Shown here piece after piece: positions 13,501 through 24,522 of a stretch of DNA of 64,000 nucleotides; position 1 is the first letter of the stretch; each line of letters begins with the position of its first letter. Source of the DNA: Nectonema munidae (taxonomy: Eukaryota > Nematomorpha > Nectonematoida > Nectonematidae); the NCBI GenBank assembly GCA_030549495.1, contig JAUIRK010000744.1, positions 161,186 through 225,185 of the forward strand, written 5' to 3'. The notes beneath the pieces are model-generated. The model was given only the letters and a program-made list of their open reading frames with translations, was not told the origin of the DNA and did no database searches. A program made the position numbers and the translations under genes.

Positions 13501-15568
13501 TGTTTTTTTTAGAAAAAAACGCACTCCTCTTTTGACATGAAACTATTTAGGAAAATTTTCTAAGTACCCGTAACATATATTGCTACATTCCAAGTAAAAA
13601 TTTAATTTAGTTTATATGGGGTAGTTTTGAATATTGTTTTGCTTTCAAGCCCCGATTTATACTGTTCCAAATTTAAGTAATTTTTTTGATATTTAGTTTA
13701 CTTTGAAAATTGTATCTTGACTCTACATTTTTTTCAAAGAAAAACCCGAAATCAATTTCGTATTTTTACATTTTATTAGAGGAAATTATGTTTACAACTT
13801 ATTGATTAAAAAATTGTTTTTATTCAAAAAATTTTATGGAATGTAATTTACCGTATGCTCAGCTAAATCGATACCGCCAAAATTACAAAACCTTTTTATT
13901 ATAACTAATCGAATCTTCTAATCATTCATGACAATAGTGTATTCATTAAAAAAATAATCTAATTTGTTAAAATTATTTTTATGCGACTCACCAGTCATCT
14001 CTACTTGCTTTCTATTTACTCATCGTATACAATCAAACATAGATGAATGAACGCTCTTATGAAGTTAATATTGATTTTTACATTTTAAATGTTTATCATT
14101 GCTATTATTTTTTGATGTATCATTGGATGGATAAATCTTTGCTTGTTGTTAACATTCAAAGTATAATTGGCGCATTACCACTTCATTATGAAAAAGAATA
14201 CAGCTTGCGTCCATCATGTCTTTTTACTGAGTTGTTATTGGCGGGTACAGCTTATAATGTATCAAAGATTAAACTAAGCTATTTGACTCGAATTAAGTTG
14301 AAATCAGGTGTTTAATACGTCAAAATTTTATACGGAGTTTAAATATGCAAGCCAGGTTTGATAAATATTCATTGAAAATTGGGCTATTCTACATCTTATT
14401 CAATACTAATTTTAACATCGATTATATTGATTAAAACTTTGTTTCCAATAATTTCAAAATCAAAAGACTACTTTTTCATCGTCCTTGAGATGTAATACCA
14501 ACTAGGATTTTTTTAGTCGTGTATGTAATAATATAAAAAATGTGTTTTTGTACTTTTTTTTTATAATAAATTTTCAAAACATACAAAAATAGATTCAAAT
14601 GTAAAATTAGCACCATCTTATTTAATACTAATTTCAACATCTATTCCAACAATTTCAAAAGACCACATTTTCAATGTAGCTATGAAACTTTTGGTTAAAC
14701 AAGGCGTTATTGACATTCCTAATCCGAAAGTGCACCTCGCTAAAACAACTCATTATGAAAAACATTAGAACTTGCTTTTATCTACCTTTACACCGATTAT
14801 TATTATTATTATTGTGTTTAACGTTCTAAAGGTTGAAATAAACAATATCACTCATGTTAATATAGGATCGTTTAGAAAATATGAACAAATTTCATATATT
14901 GTATTTACAATATCTGTCACATATTTCAATATTTTCTAAAATCTTAAGAAGTTTGGTTTCCTTAAGATAAAGTATGAAATAGTTCTGCTATTCCCAAAAA
15001 TGATGAATGTAAAATTTTTTTAGATTTTTATTCTACTTTTTTGATGTCTGTATTAGAAAATTGAAGATCTAAACAAATTTCGGTATTAATTTGATAGCAA
15101 CCATCTACCAAATAGTTACACACACAGACTTTGTTCTGTATTATTTTTGGTAGATTAGTTTAAAGTTAAAAACAATTAAAATATCTTGTAATATATGCAT
15201 TATAAATGTCTTCATTAAAATTTTAAATGTATTCGTTGGTTATATGAATTAAACTTTATCAATTGAACAAGTCATCTGACACATGTTCTGTTATCTTACA
15301 AAGCCTCATTGGAGAAAGACTCCCAAGAATGAAAACGTGCAACAACTCGTCAAAAGTTTATTCATTAATGTCAATTACATATCATTATCATATGCCTAGA
15401 TTTTGTAGGGGCTTTAATTTGATACTTTTTTTATAATAAAGTTGGCTCTGTGCTTGATTTGAAATAATAAAAATGGGGAGGCAATGTAGTGAAAAAATCA
15501 TTGTGCGTATGAATATTTATTAAATTACACATTATAGCTAGGTTCTCATGTATAAATTTTATACTTGT
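13501..15568. other. AT-rich stretch, nothing recognised
   Basis: An open frame at 14043-14315 (plus, 90 codons) has no recognisable motif. A short ATT microsatellite sits near 14795-14811. No repeat boundary was seen. Confidence 0.45.
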
Positions 15569-15682
15569 TTAACCCATTTACGACCAATGTTCCAAAAGGG
15601 AACGCAGACGAATTCCTACTTTAAATGGAGTTAAATAGGAATTACCAAAGTTGTCTGCTCTGCTTGATCTTAAATGGGTTAA
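15569..15682. mobile_element. TTAA-flanked MITE (piggyBac-type), copy 2
   Basis: TTAA at 15569-15572 and at 15679-15682 bracket a 106-bp element with near-perfect terminal inverted repeats: CCCATTTACGACC on the left, and TAAATGGG on the right. The inner palindrome GTTCC-AAAAG-GGAAC and the words GTCTGC tie it to copies at 9.0 and 28.8 kb. This is the best preserved of the three. Confidence 0.85.
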
Positions 15683-15779
15683 GCCTGCTTCCTGTTCGAT
15701 TTGATATAATAAAATTGGGAGACAACGAAGTCAAAGTCAAAGTATTCTTTTTTGAAAATTCTTCCCTTCATCCATTTGA

Positions 15780-16190
15780 AATGAAATTTTTTTTTAAAAA
15801 TCCCTATTTTTTTTGGTTGCATTTTTAAAAAATTTTAAAAAAATCATGTGTTTTTTCAAACTTAAACCATTTTAAAAAAGAAAAAAATATATTTTAAAAA
15901 AAAATAAGAAATTTTTTGGTTTAGGATTAGATACCTTCCTTTTGTATTATAAAACTTAAATTTTTTTTTGGGTTGGTTTTTTTAAATTATAAAAAAAAAA
16001 GAAGAGTTTATTATTTTTTATTTAATTCAGGGAGGGGGGAAAAATAAAAAAAAAATTTTTTTTTTAAAAAATTTTTTAAAAAAACCCACCCCCCACACAA
16101 AAAAAAAAAAAAAAACCCTACCAAAAAAATTTTAATTTTTGTAAAATGTTTTTTTTTTAAAAAAAAAAAAAAAAAAAAAGGGGAAAATCG
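15780..16190. repeat. homopolymer-rich low-complexity tract
   Basis: The sequence collapses into long alternating A and T runs with a few C and G runs (for example near 16085 and 16180). There is no coding potential. Such a tract can be real simple-sequence DNA, but the density of homopolymer switches also suggests poor consensus in the assembly. Confidence 0.7.
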
Positions 16191-16638
16191 AAAACTTGCT
16201 CAAAAATGATAAAATTATCGATGTTACAAAAAAATAAATATCATCATATTCAGTTGATTTCCATTTATACAAGAAAGTGACAAAATGTTTTGTAAGATGG
16301 TGGAAACTTTTTTTTTTTACCATTATTGATTCGAAGAATGAAACAGTGAAGCATAAAATAAGCTTTTATTCTCTGATAAAGGACCACTCTTGTCGAGACA
16401 AGTTAGGATACCACCGTTTTCTCTTATGAATAGATTACATTTATCGTTGCCTAGATTGATATTATTCTTTTCTCAAAACGTAGTTAAGTAGCTGAAAAAT
16501 TTCGGAGAAAAAATCTTTAAATAGTTTATTTATATAAAAGATGGTCCCCTCAAGAAACACTTTGCTATTAAAGTTTGAATTTAACAATTTTCTGATTTAT
16601 AAAGTAAAAGAAATGAATGCAACAATAGTACAATAATA

Positions 16639-16644
16639 TTTATT
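16639..16644 (-). terminator. poly(A) signal of the NXF gene
   Basis: On the minus strand AATAAA lies about 28 bases beyond the TAA stop of the terminal NXF exon. It is the only canonical signal close to the stop and is well placed for a short 3' untranslated region. Confidence 0.6.
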
Positions 16645-16671
16645 CAAAGAATCGATCTAACAATAAAAATA

Positions 16672-16947
16672 TTAAATAGGTGAAGAAAATGCTTCAGAAG
16701 GAATCAAGCCTTTCTCTTTGCAACACGTGAAAAGTTTACCAGCATTTTCATAATTCCAATTACTTTCGGACAGACACTTAAGGGAGAATTCGTGATTCAT
16801 TCCTGAGTTTTTCATGAAGGACTTCACCATAACATTTTTGTCAAAGTCGCTGATGATACCGTTAGATAGTGGTAAAATTGACTGTTGTGAGGTGGACTGA
16901 ATATTAGCAAGGTTGTTGCTAAACGATTTGGTAACGTTCTGCATGTT
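16672..16947 (-). CDS. NXF gene terminal exon: UBA-like (TAP-C) domain
   Basis: A strong acceptor (TTTCTTTCCTTTAAG) at 16948-16949 opens a 91-codon exon that ends at TAA 16672-16674. Its last 60 residues match the NXF1 C-terminal domain, which binds FG repeats of nucleoporins. The landmarks are SGMN, KCL, SNWNYENA and GLIPSEAF, aligning with human SGMN, KCL, NNWDYTRS and GEIPEVAF. The first 30 residues form a Ser/Gln-rich linker, as in NXF1. The open frame continues upstream of the acceptor but that part is intronic pyrimidine tract. Confidence 0.93.
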   Translation of the reverse strand, partial: NMQNVTKSFSNNLANIQSTSQQSILPLSNGIISDFDKNVMVKSFMKNSGMNHEFSLKCLSESNWNYENAGKLFTCCKEKGLIPSEAFSSPI

Positions 16948-17108
16948 CTTAAAGGAAAGAAAAAGATATAAAGGAAAAATTATCAACACTAACACACCCT
17001 TATAAAAGTGTTGACATAGATTTACTTTTAAATAAAAAACATTAATATATGTTCACGCTTTTAAATATTTTTTGGCCATATTAAGAAAGAGCATTCAATG
17101 GGTTAGGG

Positions 17109-18076
17109 CAGCGGTTCTCAAACTGGGGCTCGAGGTCCCCTAGGGGGCCGTGAAGGCGCCACAATGTAACTGTTAACTGCGTTCTGTTGTACAGTCAATT
17201 CTAGCTCCGTCCATTTATTAGCGCACATACAGACAAAGAGAAATGCTTACGTAAAATGTTTTTGACATATGTGCTTATTTGTATAATTTTGAGAATAAAA
17301 TTTAAATATATTGCAAATCAAGAATTTAAAAAAATTTGCGTAGTGTTATTTTTTCGAGCAAACATATGTTCTCAAAATTATCTTCATATGTTATATACCT
17401 ATTATATATTTATATATTATATGAAAGCTTGGTATTTGTTTTTTCTGCAGTTTTTGTCGCTAATTTATTTATCATGAGGAGCACATTGAATTTGTTACAA
17501 TTCATTCAAGAACAGTTCATTGATTTAATTAAATGATGGTGGTGCAAAACATATTTTCCATGAAGTGTCCTGTAGCGATTGGAATAAAATAGCACAGTCC
17601 TATCCCGATATTGCAAAGTTGGCTCTAAAGGTGCTGATTCCATTTGCAACCACTTATGAGTGTGAGACAGTGTTTTCCACATTACTTGCCCTCAAAACAA
17701 AATCTTGACACAGATTAGAAGCAACAAATGACATGAGAGTTGCGCACTCTCCAAAACAAGGCCATCTCTAGAAGAACTGATTGAGGCAAAGCAAATGCAC
17801 CCATCACTTTGAATGTTCTTTTGATGTTTAAGGTTGCCATTTTCTCAATGAATAATTGATTTCCAAAAAATGTTTTTGTTTGAATAGTAATTGAGTGCCA
17901 TTTTTTGAATAAATATTTTTTAAGTTGTCATTTTGAATAAATATTTATTTGCCAAAAATGTTTTGTTTCAGTAGCTTATATGTTACTTATGGTTTTTATA
18001 AAAAGGTTCGCGAGTCATCTAAAATATTATAAAAAGACCGCATACAAAAATCTTTAAAATAGTTTGAGAACCACTG
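17109..18076 (+). mobile_element. hAT (ZBED5/Charlie-like) internally deleted derivative
   Basis: Ends CAGCGGTTCTCAAACT (17109-17124) and AGTTTGAGAACCACTG (18061-18076) are perfect inverted repeats. They are flanked by GGTTAGGG (17101-17108) and GGCTAGGG (18077-18084), an 8-bp target duplication with one mismatch. Between about 17570 and 17815 the plus strand still encodes the hAT dimerisation tail, with SYPDIAKLALKVLIPF, ATTYECE and the end word HPSH, broken by at least one stop. The 968-bp element sits in the last NXF intron. The tail is related to, but not a copy of, the relic at 51.4 kb. Confidence 0.9.
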
Positions 18077-18650
18077 GGCTAGGGCTTTTCTACAAAAAAT
18101 TTGTAAGTAGCAACTTTTTTATGTTCTCATTTTTGCCAAAGAATCCCATACAAGGTAGTAGTTCAAAATATTTAGGTTCGGAATGAGTGAATTTTTAGAT
18201 TTTACTTTTTAACTCTATCTACAAAAAAGTATCAAAATTTATGCGATTGTAATTTGTTCTATCAGCCCTGAATGTATACACTCTACCAAAATTGTTAGAT
18301 ACGATATTTTCCACAAGTTTAAAGAGGAATAATGATACTATATCCTTACGTGTATAAATCCACACATTTCAGAAAAGATCTTTAGTGTATGAACGCCATG
18401 ACGTCCTACAAACAAGTTTTATGGCTTTTTTTTTTATAATCAATATAACCACATTTTTGATGCTATACAAAATTTGAGGAACCAATAATAAGGAATTAAT
18501 TTAATTTATAAAGGAAATTTGTCTATAGATTTCTTCAAAGTATCTCTAAGTAAAGGAGATTGCTTTTAAAAATAATTTGCATGTTGCCTCCACGTTAATT
18601 TATCATTAATCACGAAAACCTAGTAAGTTAAAACTGTTTGCTGATTCTAA

Positions 18651-18757
18651 CTTAAAATCTGAAAGATCATATAGATCTATTGTTTGAAAAACACATTACT
18701 TTTTCTTAAAATCTGAAAGGTCAATAGATCTTTTGTTTGAAAAACAGATTACTTTTT
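18651..18757. repeat. 54-bp tandem duplication
   Basis: Two adjacent copies of a 54-bp unit that begins CTTAAAATCTGAAAG and contains TAGATCT and TGTTTGAAAAACA. It lies inside the last NXF intron and has no coding potential. Confidence 0.75.
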
Positions 18758-19513
18758 ACTTTCAATGATTTATTCTTAGAAAATACTCGCAAACCATCCA
18801 TACACCGATTCGATTGCATTTTCACGGAAAGACAAATCAAACGGTGTTAAAATAGCAACATGATTAGTTTATAACGGAATAAATTGTAGCAAAATATTTA
18901 ACCTAGATGTCAAAGTGTTTAATTTCGGTGTTTTACAATTTAAAATTTTTAGGAGTACAAACACATATGGTTTGGGGTATATAATTTGCTGCCAAACTTT
19001 AAGGGAGTAAATGACAACTAAGGAACAGTGAATGGTTTCTAAACCTCCGTTTATATCAATACTATATTAACAGATTTCATGAAAATATTCTTATATATTT
19101 TATTGGGTAAGGGTTAGATACTCATGTGATGAGAACGATAAATTAGCATGTAATAACATTGGTATTATGAAGGTACTATAATTATAATAAGTCTTTCTCA
19201 TGGTTCGCGTTAATAGGGGCAAATTCTATTTTAAGGCTCATTTTATTTTTACTTTTGTAGCAGTATTTATTTTGAATAAGATTGTAAATATTGACTTAAT
19301 GTTTCCATTCATCTTTTGTTCCCATATTTGAGGTGGGGATAAAAAAAATGTCGGAACTAAAATATTTTATGGGCCCTTTTGGCAAACTCCAGACTAATCT
19401 GTAAAGTATAAAGGAGGAAATTGAAATGTGCTCTCTTTGATTTAGAGTTGGAATTGACAGAGTAAAATTTTTATTACTGAAACAAAGGCATAGATTAAAG
19501 AAAAATAAAATAC

Positions 19514-19571
19514 ATCAACGAGAACAGCAGGGGCACATGTCAAATGCAGCATGTCATTGATGACTTGAATT
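19514..19571 (-). CDS. NXF gene exon: NTF2-like domain, last strand
   Basis: The acceptor TTCTCTTCACTTTAG precedes a 58-bp exon reading (G)IQVINDMLHLTCAPAVLVD. It matches the NXF1 stretch CIVNDELFVRNAS at the end of the NTF2-like domain. It starts in phase 2, which fits the donor at 19631. The donor (GAT followed by GTATTT) leaves it in phase 0, which fits the terminal exon. Confidence 0.85.
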
Positions 19572-19630
19572 CTAAAGTGAAGAGAACGCGCGAATTAATA
19601 TTTCAAGAAAGAGGAGAAACCAATGCTCAC

Positions 19631-19697
19631 CCGTTGTTGAAGGGAATCGTGATGAAGGTGCGTGTGAACTTGCAAAGAAGGTCCTGTTTGTTTTCTG
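19631..19697 (-). CDS. NXF gene exon: NTF2-like domain core
   Basis: The exon encodes ENKQDLLCKFTRTFITIPF, the most NXF-like block in the window; the human protein has AFTRTFI followed by P and small residues. The donor is GGGTGAGC, the acceptor ends GTGTAG. It is separated from the 19761-19809 exon by a 63-bp intron, and the split codon rebuilds in frame. Confidence 0.9.
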
Positions 19698-19760
19698 CTA
19701 CACGAATACAATCGAACAGATCACGTGAAAAAACAAAACAAAAAAAGTGAAAAAAATTAC

Positions 19761-19809
19761 GCGATAAATCTTTGATCAAGCCAGTCACAACGAAACTCAA
19801 AAGACTCGC
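19761..19809 (-). CDS. NXF gene exon: NTF2-like domain
   Basis: A 49-bp exon follows the acceptor TTTTTTGTGAAG and encodes ASLLSFVVTGLIKDLS, aligning with TLLCFSVNGVFKEV of NXF1. It starts in phase 0, in agreement with the exon at 23199, and ends one base into a codon, in agreement with 19697. Confidence 0.87.
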
Positions 19810-19911
19810 CTTCACAAAAAATAAATAAGTTAACCAATTATATGTATATATAAAATGTGCATAATTAATTGGATGATGGATTCCTATAAAATATCACACA
19901 GTATTTAAATT

Positions 19912-19936
19912 TTAAATATATATATATATATATATC
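19912..19936. repeat. TA microsatellite
   Basis: A run of alternating T and A of about 25 bp in an NXF intron. It directly precedes the CATCTCCAACCTGTATA repeat words described for 19937-21390. Confidence 0.8.
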
Positions 19937-20076
19937 ATCTCCAACCTGTATAATACGATGGTTTCTATTCCATGTACAAATGACTAGGAAGACAATGTTC
20001 AACTTTCTGTTCATATTTTGCTAGATATAAGATTTGATATACCTCATTCGGGGAGACGATGCTACATAAGTTATTA

Positions 20077-21184
20077 CTAGGGCGAGTAAAAGTCAATAAA
20101 GTCAACTTTTATTTCCCTTTAGCAAAAACTCTTTGAAGATCTTTACTTGTTTAGTATAAATTTTTTTTGAACTAATTTCAAATTTTTAAGTCAATCAAAG
20201 TCAATTTTTCGAGTTTAGATCAATAAAGTCAATTTTTATATTTAACACTTTTTGATTCAATGTGTCTAAAATTGTTATAAGCGATGCAAACAAGATTTCT
20301 TATTTGACAAATTTTTTTGTTAACAAACGCGGTTACATAAGATATATCCGTTGGAGAAGTTATGGAATTTTATTCCCAAACTTTTTTTATCATTGCATGT
20401 TTTTTACATCTTTTACACAAATTTACCTTAAAAATTAAGTTATCCTACAAAATTCTAGATTACCGACATTAAATCCTTCAAAATTAGTAATAGAAAAAGA
20501 CGTTCTCTTTTCAAACTTATCAGCAACACTTCAGTTCCAACTGTAACGAAATTGACAAATTGGTTGGAAGCAGCAAAATATTTTCATTAAAATCTTCCAG
20601 CAGTGAAGAAATTAACGATGAAGATGATGGAATTTTATTGCCAAATATCAAAAAATTGTTATTAAAAAAAAATCTATGTCAAAACTTGCTAACAATAATT
20701 AGAGAATATTCACGATTCATTGATTTAGTAGGAAAAAGTCAACATAGAGACTATTTCAGTCGAAGATGCCTTTTTGTTTCAACATTATTTCATTTAAGAC
20801 GAATGTGGCGTTAAAAGTTATCTTGAAAATATATTCAAATAAAATGAAATCAATAAAATCATGAATATGGAAAACTCTCAAATCTCTAGCAGTACTTATC
20901 CCAACTTACAAAATTGAAAAGTTTTAACTTTAGAAGTAGAAATATCTTTTTCTAAACTGAAAAAACTGATAGAAAATGATGGAATTTTAAATCAGAAAAT
21001 GTCATTAATTATATGTTGTTGTATTACAAAGTCATGGATTCTTTGAAATAATTTTCAATACTTTCTCTGAAGTGTTCATTGTTGTTCAATTCAATGAAGC
21101 TTTAAAAAGTCAAAAGTCAATTTTTTCTCTGAATAAAAGTCAATTTTTTTTCCAATTTTTTGGGTCAATTTTTCCTCGCCCTGG
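20077..21184. mobile_element. hAT-like element, family A (AGGGCGAG ends)
   Basis: The left end CTAGGGCGAGTAAAAGTCAA and right end CAATTTTTCCTCGCCCTGG are imperfect inverted repeats. Many copies of GTCAATAAAGTC or GTCAATTTTT sit just inside both ends, like subterminal transposase-binding repeats. The same family recurs at 28456-28990. No clean 8-bp target duplication is seen. An 84-codon open frame at 20560-20814 (plus) and a region rich in S, E and D might be transposase remnants, but show no motif I can name. Confidence 0.6.
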
Positions 21185-21186
21185 TA

Positions 21187-21246
21187 CCTATATACTTGTA
21201 TACTACGATGGTTCATCTCCAACCTGTATACTGTGATGGTTCATCT
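21187..21246. repeat. 28-bp tandem repeat matching the other flank of the hAT-like element
   Basis: Two tandem units of TATACT-CGATGG-TTCATCTCCAACCTG type. The words CATCTCCAACCTGTATA, AAGATTTGATATACCTCAT and AAAGTTATTAC also occur left of the element (19937-20076). The sequence around 20.1-21.2 kb is therefore a duplicated host or repeat segment with the hAT-like element lying between the copies. Confidence 0.6.
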
Positions 21247-22032
21247 CCAACCTGTCAGTTAATATTTTGCTAGAAGTAAGATTTGATATACCTCATAAAA
21301 ATATTCTTTAAAAAATCAAAAAATATGAAACTTTCTGTTCATATTTAGCTACCTCATACGATGTTACAAAAGTTATTACCTTTACTTTGCAATTTGCACG
21401 ATTTAAAATAATATATTTGTCAAATAATCAAAGAATCGAAAAATGTTCAAATCAAAAAATATTTATTCTTTTTAAATATATCGTTGGCTCCCCTTACTTT
21501 TAGTTTCGTATATGCATAATTTGATAAAAATGAATTATTAAAGACTAGGTTTATCTTTCTTTCTATACAGCAATTTCAAAGTTAAGTGTTTTAAACTTTT
21601 AGGTAGAATTTTTGAAATGTGACTTTCAATATGTATGTAAAATATTTTTTGAAATTTTTTATTTTAAGTATATTTTTTTTTTTAGCATTTTACGATTTAC
21701 ACATTTAAATATATACTAAGGCTGGCAAGTTGTCTCCCCAGAGGTCTTGCCAGACCTCTGATACACATAGTTAAATTCCAAACAGTAGCCCTGGAATCGA
21801 AATCGGATTAATACATTATTTTTTTTACAATGTATCGGTCTTTTAAGTTGAGTGTATTAATTAAAATGACATAATTAATTATAAAACATATGTAGTTTCC
21901 CATTAGTGACACACCTCTAGACTACGTTTCACTGTATAAAAATGGAGGAATAAACGAGAAAACAAATAGAAACGCCATTTTTAAATGTCATGATGAGAAA
22001 ATTAAGATTGCAAAGTATCACGTTGTTAGAAC

Positions 22033-22324
22033 TAGTGATTCGACGATACCAAAGTTTTGTAAGATTCCGATCCTTAATCGTCTTATGCGTAAAGTTAAAA
22101 TTTTATTTATTAATTATTTTGTGTGGTTGGATTTGGAACATCACTGAATCAAGTTAAATAAAATTTAAAGTTAATTTATTTAAATTTTAAAATACGTTTT
22201 TAAATTTACTTTTTCAAATAATCCTAAAAATAAAAGGAATCGGGACTGAGGTATCGAAAAGTACTAATTAAATTTTCGGATTCGATTTTGCTATTTAAAA
22301 AATACGATTATCAAATCATCACTA
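22033..22324. mobile_element. small hAT-type MITE with perfect 8-bp target duplication
   Basis: A 292-bp non-coding element starts TAGTGATTCGACGATACC and ends GATTATCAAATCATCACTA. It is flanked on both sides by GTTAGAAC (22025-22032 and 22325-22332). The inverted repeats are short and imperfect (TAGTGAT). The 8-bp duplication points to the hAT superfamily. It lies in an NXF intron. Confidence 0.8.
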
Positions 22325-23198
22325 GTTAGAACAATAAGAGCTTCTAATTAGTGGAAAAAGATAAAAAAAAAACATTTTTTTTGTTATACTTGACAGTAAA
22401 TTAGAAAAATAAATGGGTTAGTTTGGATCTGAGGGTAAAAACATATTAAATATTTGACATCTTTTTATAATGATATCCTTTGACGTTGAATATTTTTCAA
22501 AAAACTTAAAAAATATCAAATTTATAAAAGTGAAAAGTTTTAATTAATAAAAAATTTATAAATGCAGATTCTGTGAGACTTGAAATTGGTCAGCAAGGTT
22601 TTAACGGCTAACTGATCGGATTCAAGAGAGAACTTACAGCTTCATAAAATCTAACTGTGTATGCCTAATTATAATAAGTTTATTGAAATTTATTTACAAT
22701 TGAACAAAAATAGATCAGCTTTCACTAAAAATTGAGTTTGGAGATGAATAAAATTTAAAAACATAAATTCAAAAAAATTTACATCAAAGCAAAATTTGTC
22801 TACATCTGATCAAAAAGAAGAATTCGGAAAAAATATATTATCAACTTATTAATTTTATTCAATTTTGAGGAGCACAATTTTTAAGACTAATTGCATTCTT
22901 TCTATTCCAATGAAGATTTATATATTTAAAGCAAACGATTTATACTTCTTGGATAACGGTGTCCCTCCTATGTTCTCAAAAATGGTTACAAGCCAAATGC
23001 ATTTTTCCCTATTTTTTTAGTGATAGACTATATTGTGTATTAATACACCTCAAATAAGAATTTTGTTAGATGCTAAATCTTAATGTTAGAACTATAATAT
23101 TTTTAATGAAAAAGTGTCCTTAAAAGCTCGAAAAATTACATTTTACAGGGGGTCCTTAGCGATAGCATTGTACTTATAACGAAATAAAGGTGTGATAC

Positions 23199-23317
23199 CG
23201 TGAAGAGAGAAATATCAATTGTGAAAGTTTGAAAGTTGTGCTTGAGTAAGGGGATTTCTTTGTTGAAAAAAGAAATGATTGCCTTGCTACCAACATACAA
23301 ATTTTTGTCTCTCCTTA
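23199..23317 (-). CDS. NXF gene exon: NTF2-like domain, helix and strand block
   Basis: The acceptor TTTTTTCCTTATTTAG opens a 119-bp exon encoding RRDKNLYVGSKAIISFF, NKEIPLLKHNFQTF and TIDISLFT. It aligns with the human block LKHTRLNVVAFLNELP, KTQHDVNSF and VVDIS. The donor is ACG followed by GTATCAC. It begins two bases into a codon, matching 27310, and ends in phase 0, matching 19809. Confidence 0.88.
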
Positions 23318-23324
23318 CTAAATA

Positions 23325-23560
23325 AGGAAAAAACAATTAATGAAAAATTTTATCTTGACGCAAAGTCTAGAAGTTTTTCCGAATATGGCCAGGAGTTTGC
23401 ACAGAAAGAAGTTGAAAAGCTTTTAGAAAATAGAATTGTAGAACATAGCAGTTCTCGGTGAAAAGCACAAGTGGTTATCGTAAATAAAGAGAATAAAATA
23501 GGAAAATGTGTGTTGATTATAATCACCCCGTTCTCAATCTTTTAGATTAATTGATATCTA
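23325..23560 (+). mobile_element. Ty3/gypsy LTR-retrotransposon scrap (fossil)
   Basis: The plus strand carries a short piece of the N-terminal reverse transcriptase region of a Ty3/gypsy polyprotein, recognisable by EVEKLLENRIVEHSSS and the following AQVVIVNKENKIGK. No LTRs, capsid or integrase remain nearby. It is broken and only a fragment, lying in an NXF intron immediately upstream of an exon. Confidence 0.75.
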
Positions 23561-23689
23561 CTGTTTTCATTTCTTCTTATTGTGTTTACCATTTCCCATT
23601 CTTTCTGTATTTGATGTCTCCTCCTTAGCAAATAGTGTTCCCTTATCCATCTACTAAGTGATTTCCATTCTATATTCCTATCATCAAAT

Positions 23690-24180
23690 GGAAGACAACC
23701 AAAAGCTCCAAAGTAGAAGCAATTTGCTTGCAGCAATCACGTTAGCACTCCCTGCTTCTATCAAGCTCAAAGACCCTAAAGAGACCACTCAAGTGATCGG
23801 CTAGAAAGATGTCGTTGTCGTAATACTCCCCTATCCGTCAGAAGGATATGCCAAGGATTGGGAAGTTGATGCAGACCCTGAGATCAGTAGATCTAAGACT
23901 TTAGCACTCTTCTTCTCTTATTGTGATATTTCAGCCAAAGGCATCAATCATCCATAGTAGTGCTAGCTTTACCGCCCTTCTCTAGGTCCAATTGGTTTGT
24001 AGGAATTACTAGCAACGATCCTGCTTTCCCGGTATTTCCACCTCAATACACCCTATCTTCTACTCTCAATGAAATGATCAGAGCTAATAAACATGCCTGC
24101 CTCCCTACTCCTATAATTTGCTACTTCATATCCGAGTCTGTATATCATCTCTTCTTCATCGACACTAAAATACCACTTCA
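23690..24180 (+). pseudogene. decayed coding segment of unknown, possibly viral, origin (part 1)
   Basis: This is a coding-like stretch on the plus strand, richer in GC than its neighbours, with blocks such as ITLALPASIKLKDPKE, VVVILPYPSEGYAKDWEVD and SNWFVGITSNDPAFPVFPP. I do not recognise the family. The foreign composition, absence of introns and decay suggest an inserted gene; an endogenous copy of an RNA-virus gene is one possibility that I cannot confirm. It is broken in more than one place and interrupted by the palindromic element at 24183. Confidence 0.45.
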
Positions 24181-24182
24181 TA

Positions 24183-24520
24183 TACCATTTTTACTTTAAG
24201 TTCGTCCTTTTTCACTTTAAGTTCGTCCTTTTTCACTTTAAGTTCGTCCTTATAAAATTCTTAATTTATATTTGAGCAAAATGTAAAGATCATTTTCTAC
24301 TGAATATACTAAAATAAATCTTTTGGAAATTATTTCATCATATCAGTGCATTCATCAACTTATGATGAAATAATTTCCAAAAGATTTATTTTAGTATATT
24401 CAGTAAAAAATGATCTTTATTTTTTGCTCAAATATAAATTAAGAATTTTATAAGGACAAACTTAAAGTAAAAAAGGACGAAGTTAAAGTAAAATAGGACG
24501 AACTTAAAGTAAAAATGGTA
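24183..24520. mobile_element. 338-bp palindromic fold-back element with TA target duplication
   Basis: Left arm 24183-24342 and right arm 24361-24520 are each 160 bp and almost perfectly complementary around an 18-base loop. TA flanks both ends (24181-24182 and 24521-24522). Each arm ends TACCATTTTTACTTTAAG and holds three spaced copies of ACTTTAAGTTCGTCC. There is no coding capacity. The TA duplication suggests mobilisation by a Tc1/mariner-type transposase. It interrupts the coding-like segment on either side. Confidence 0.88.
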
Positions 24521-24522
24521 TA

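Noticed and set aside
19544-19750. 68-codon plus-strand open frame
   Set aside because: It is antisense to two NXF exons with good splice sites and NTF2-like homology.
23542-23736. 64-codon minus-strand frame
   Set aside because: Composition is protein-like, but there is no motif or splice context, and it overlaps fossil fragments on the plus strand.
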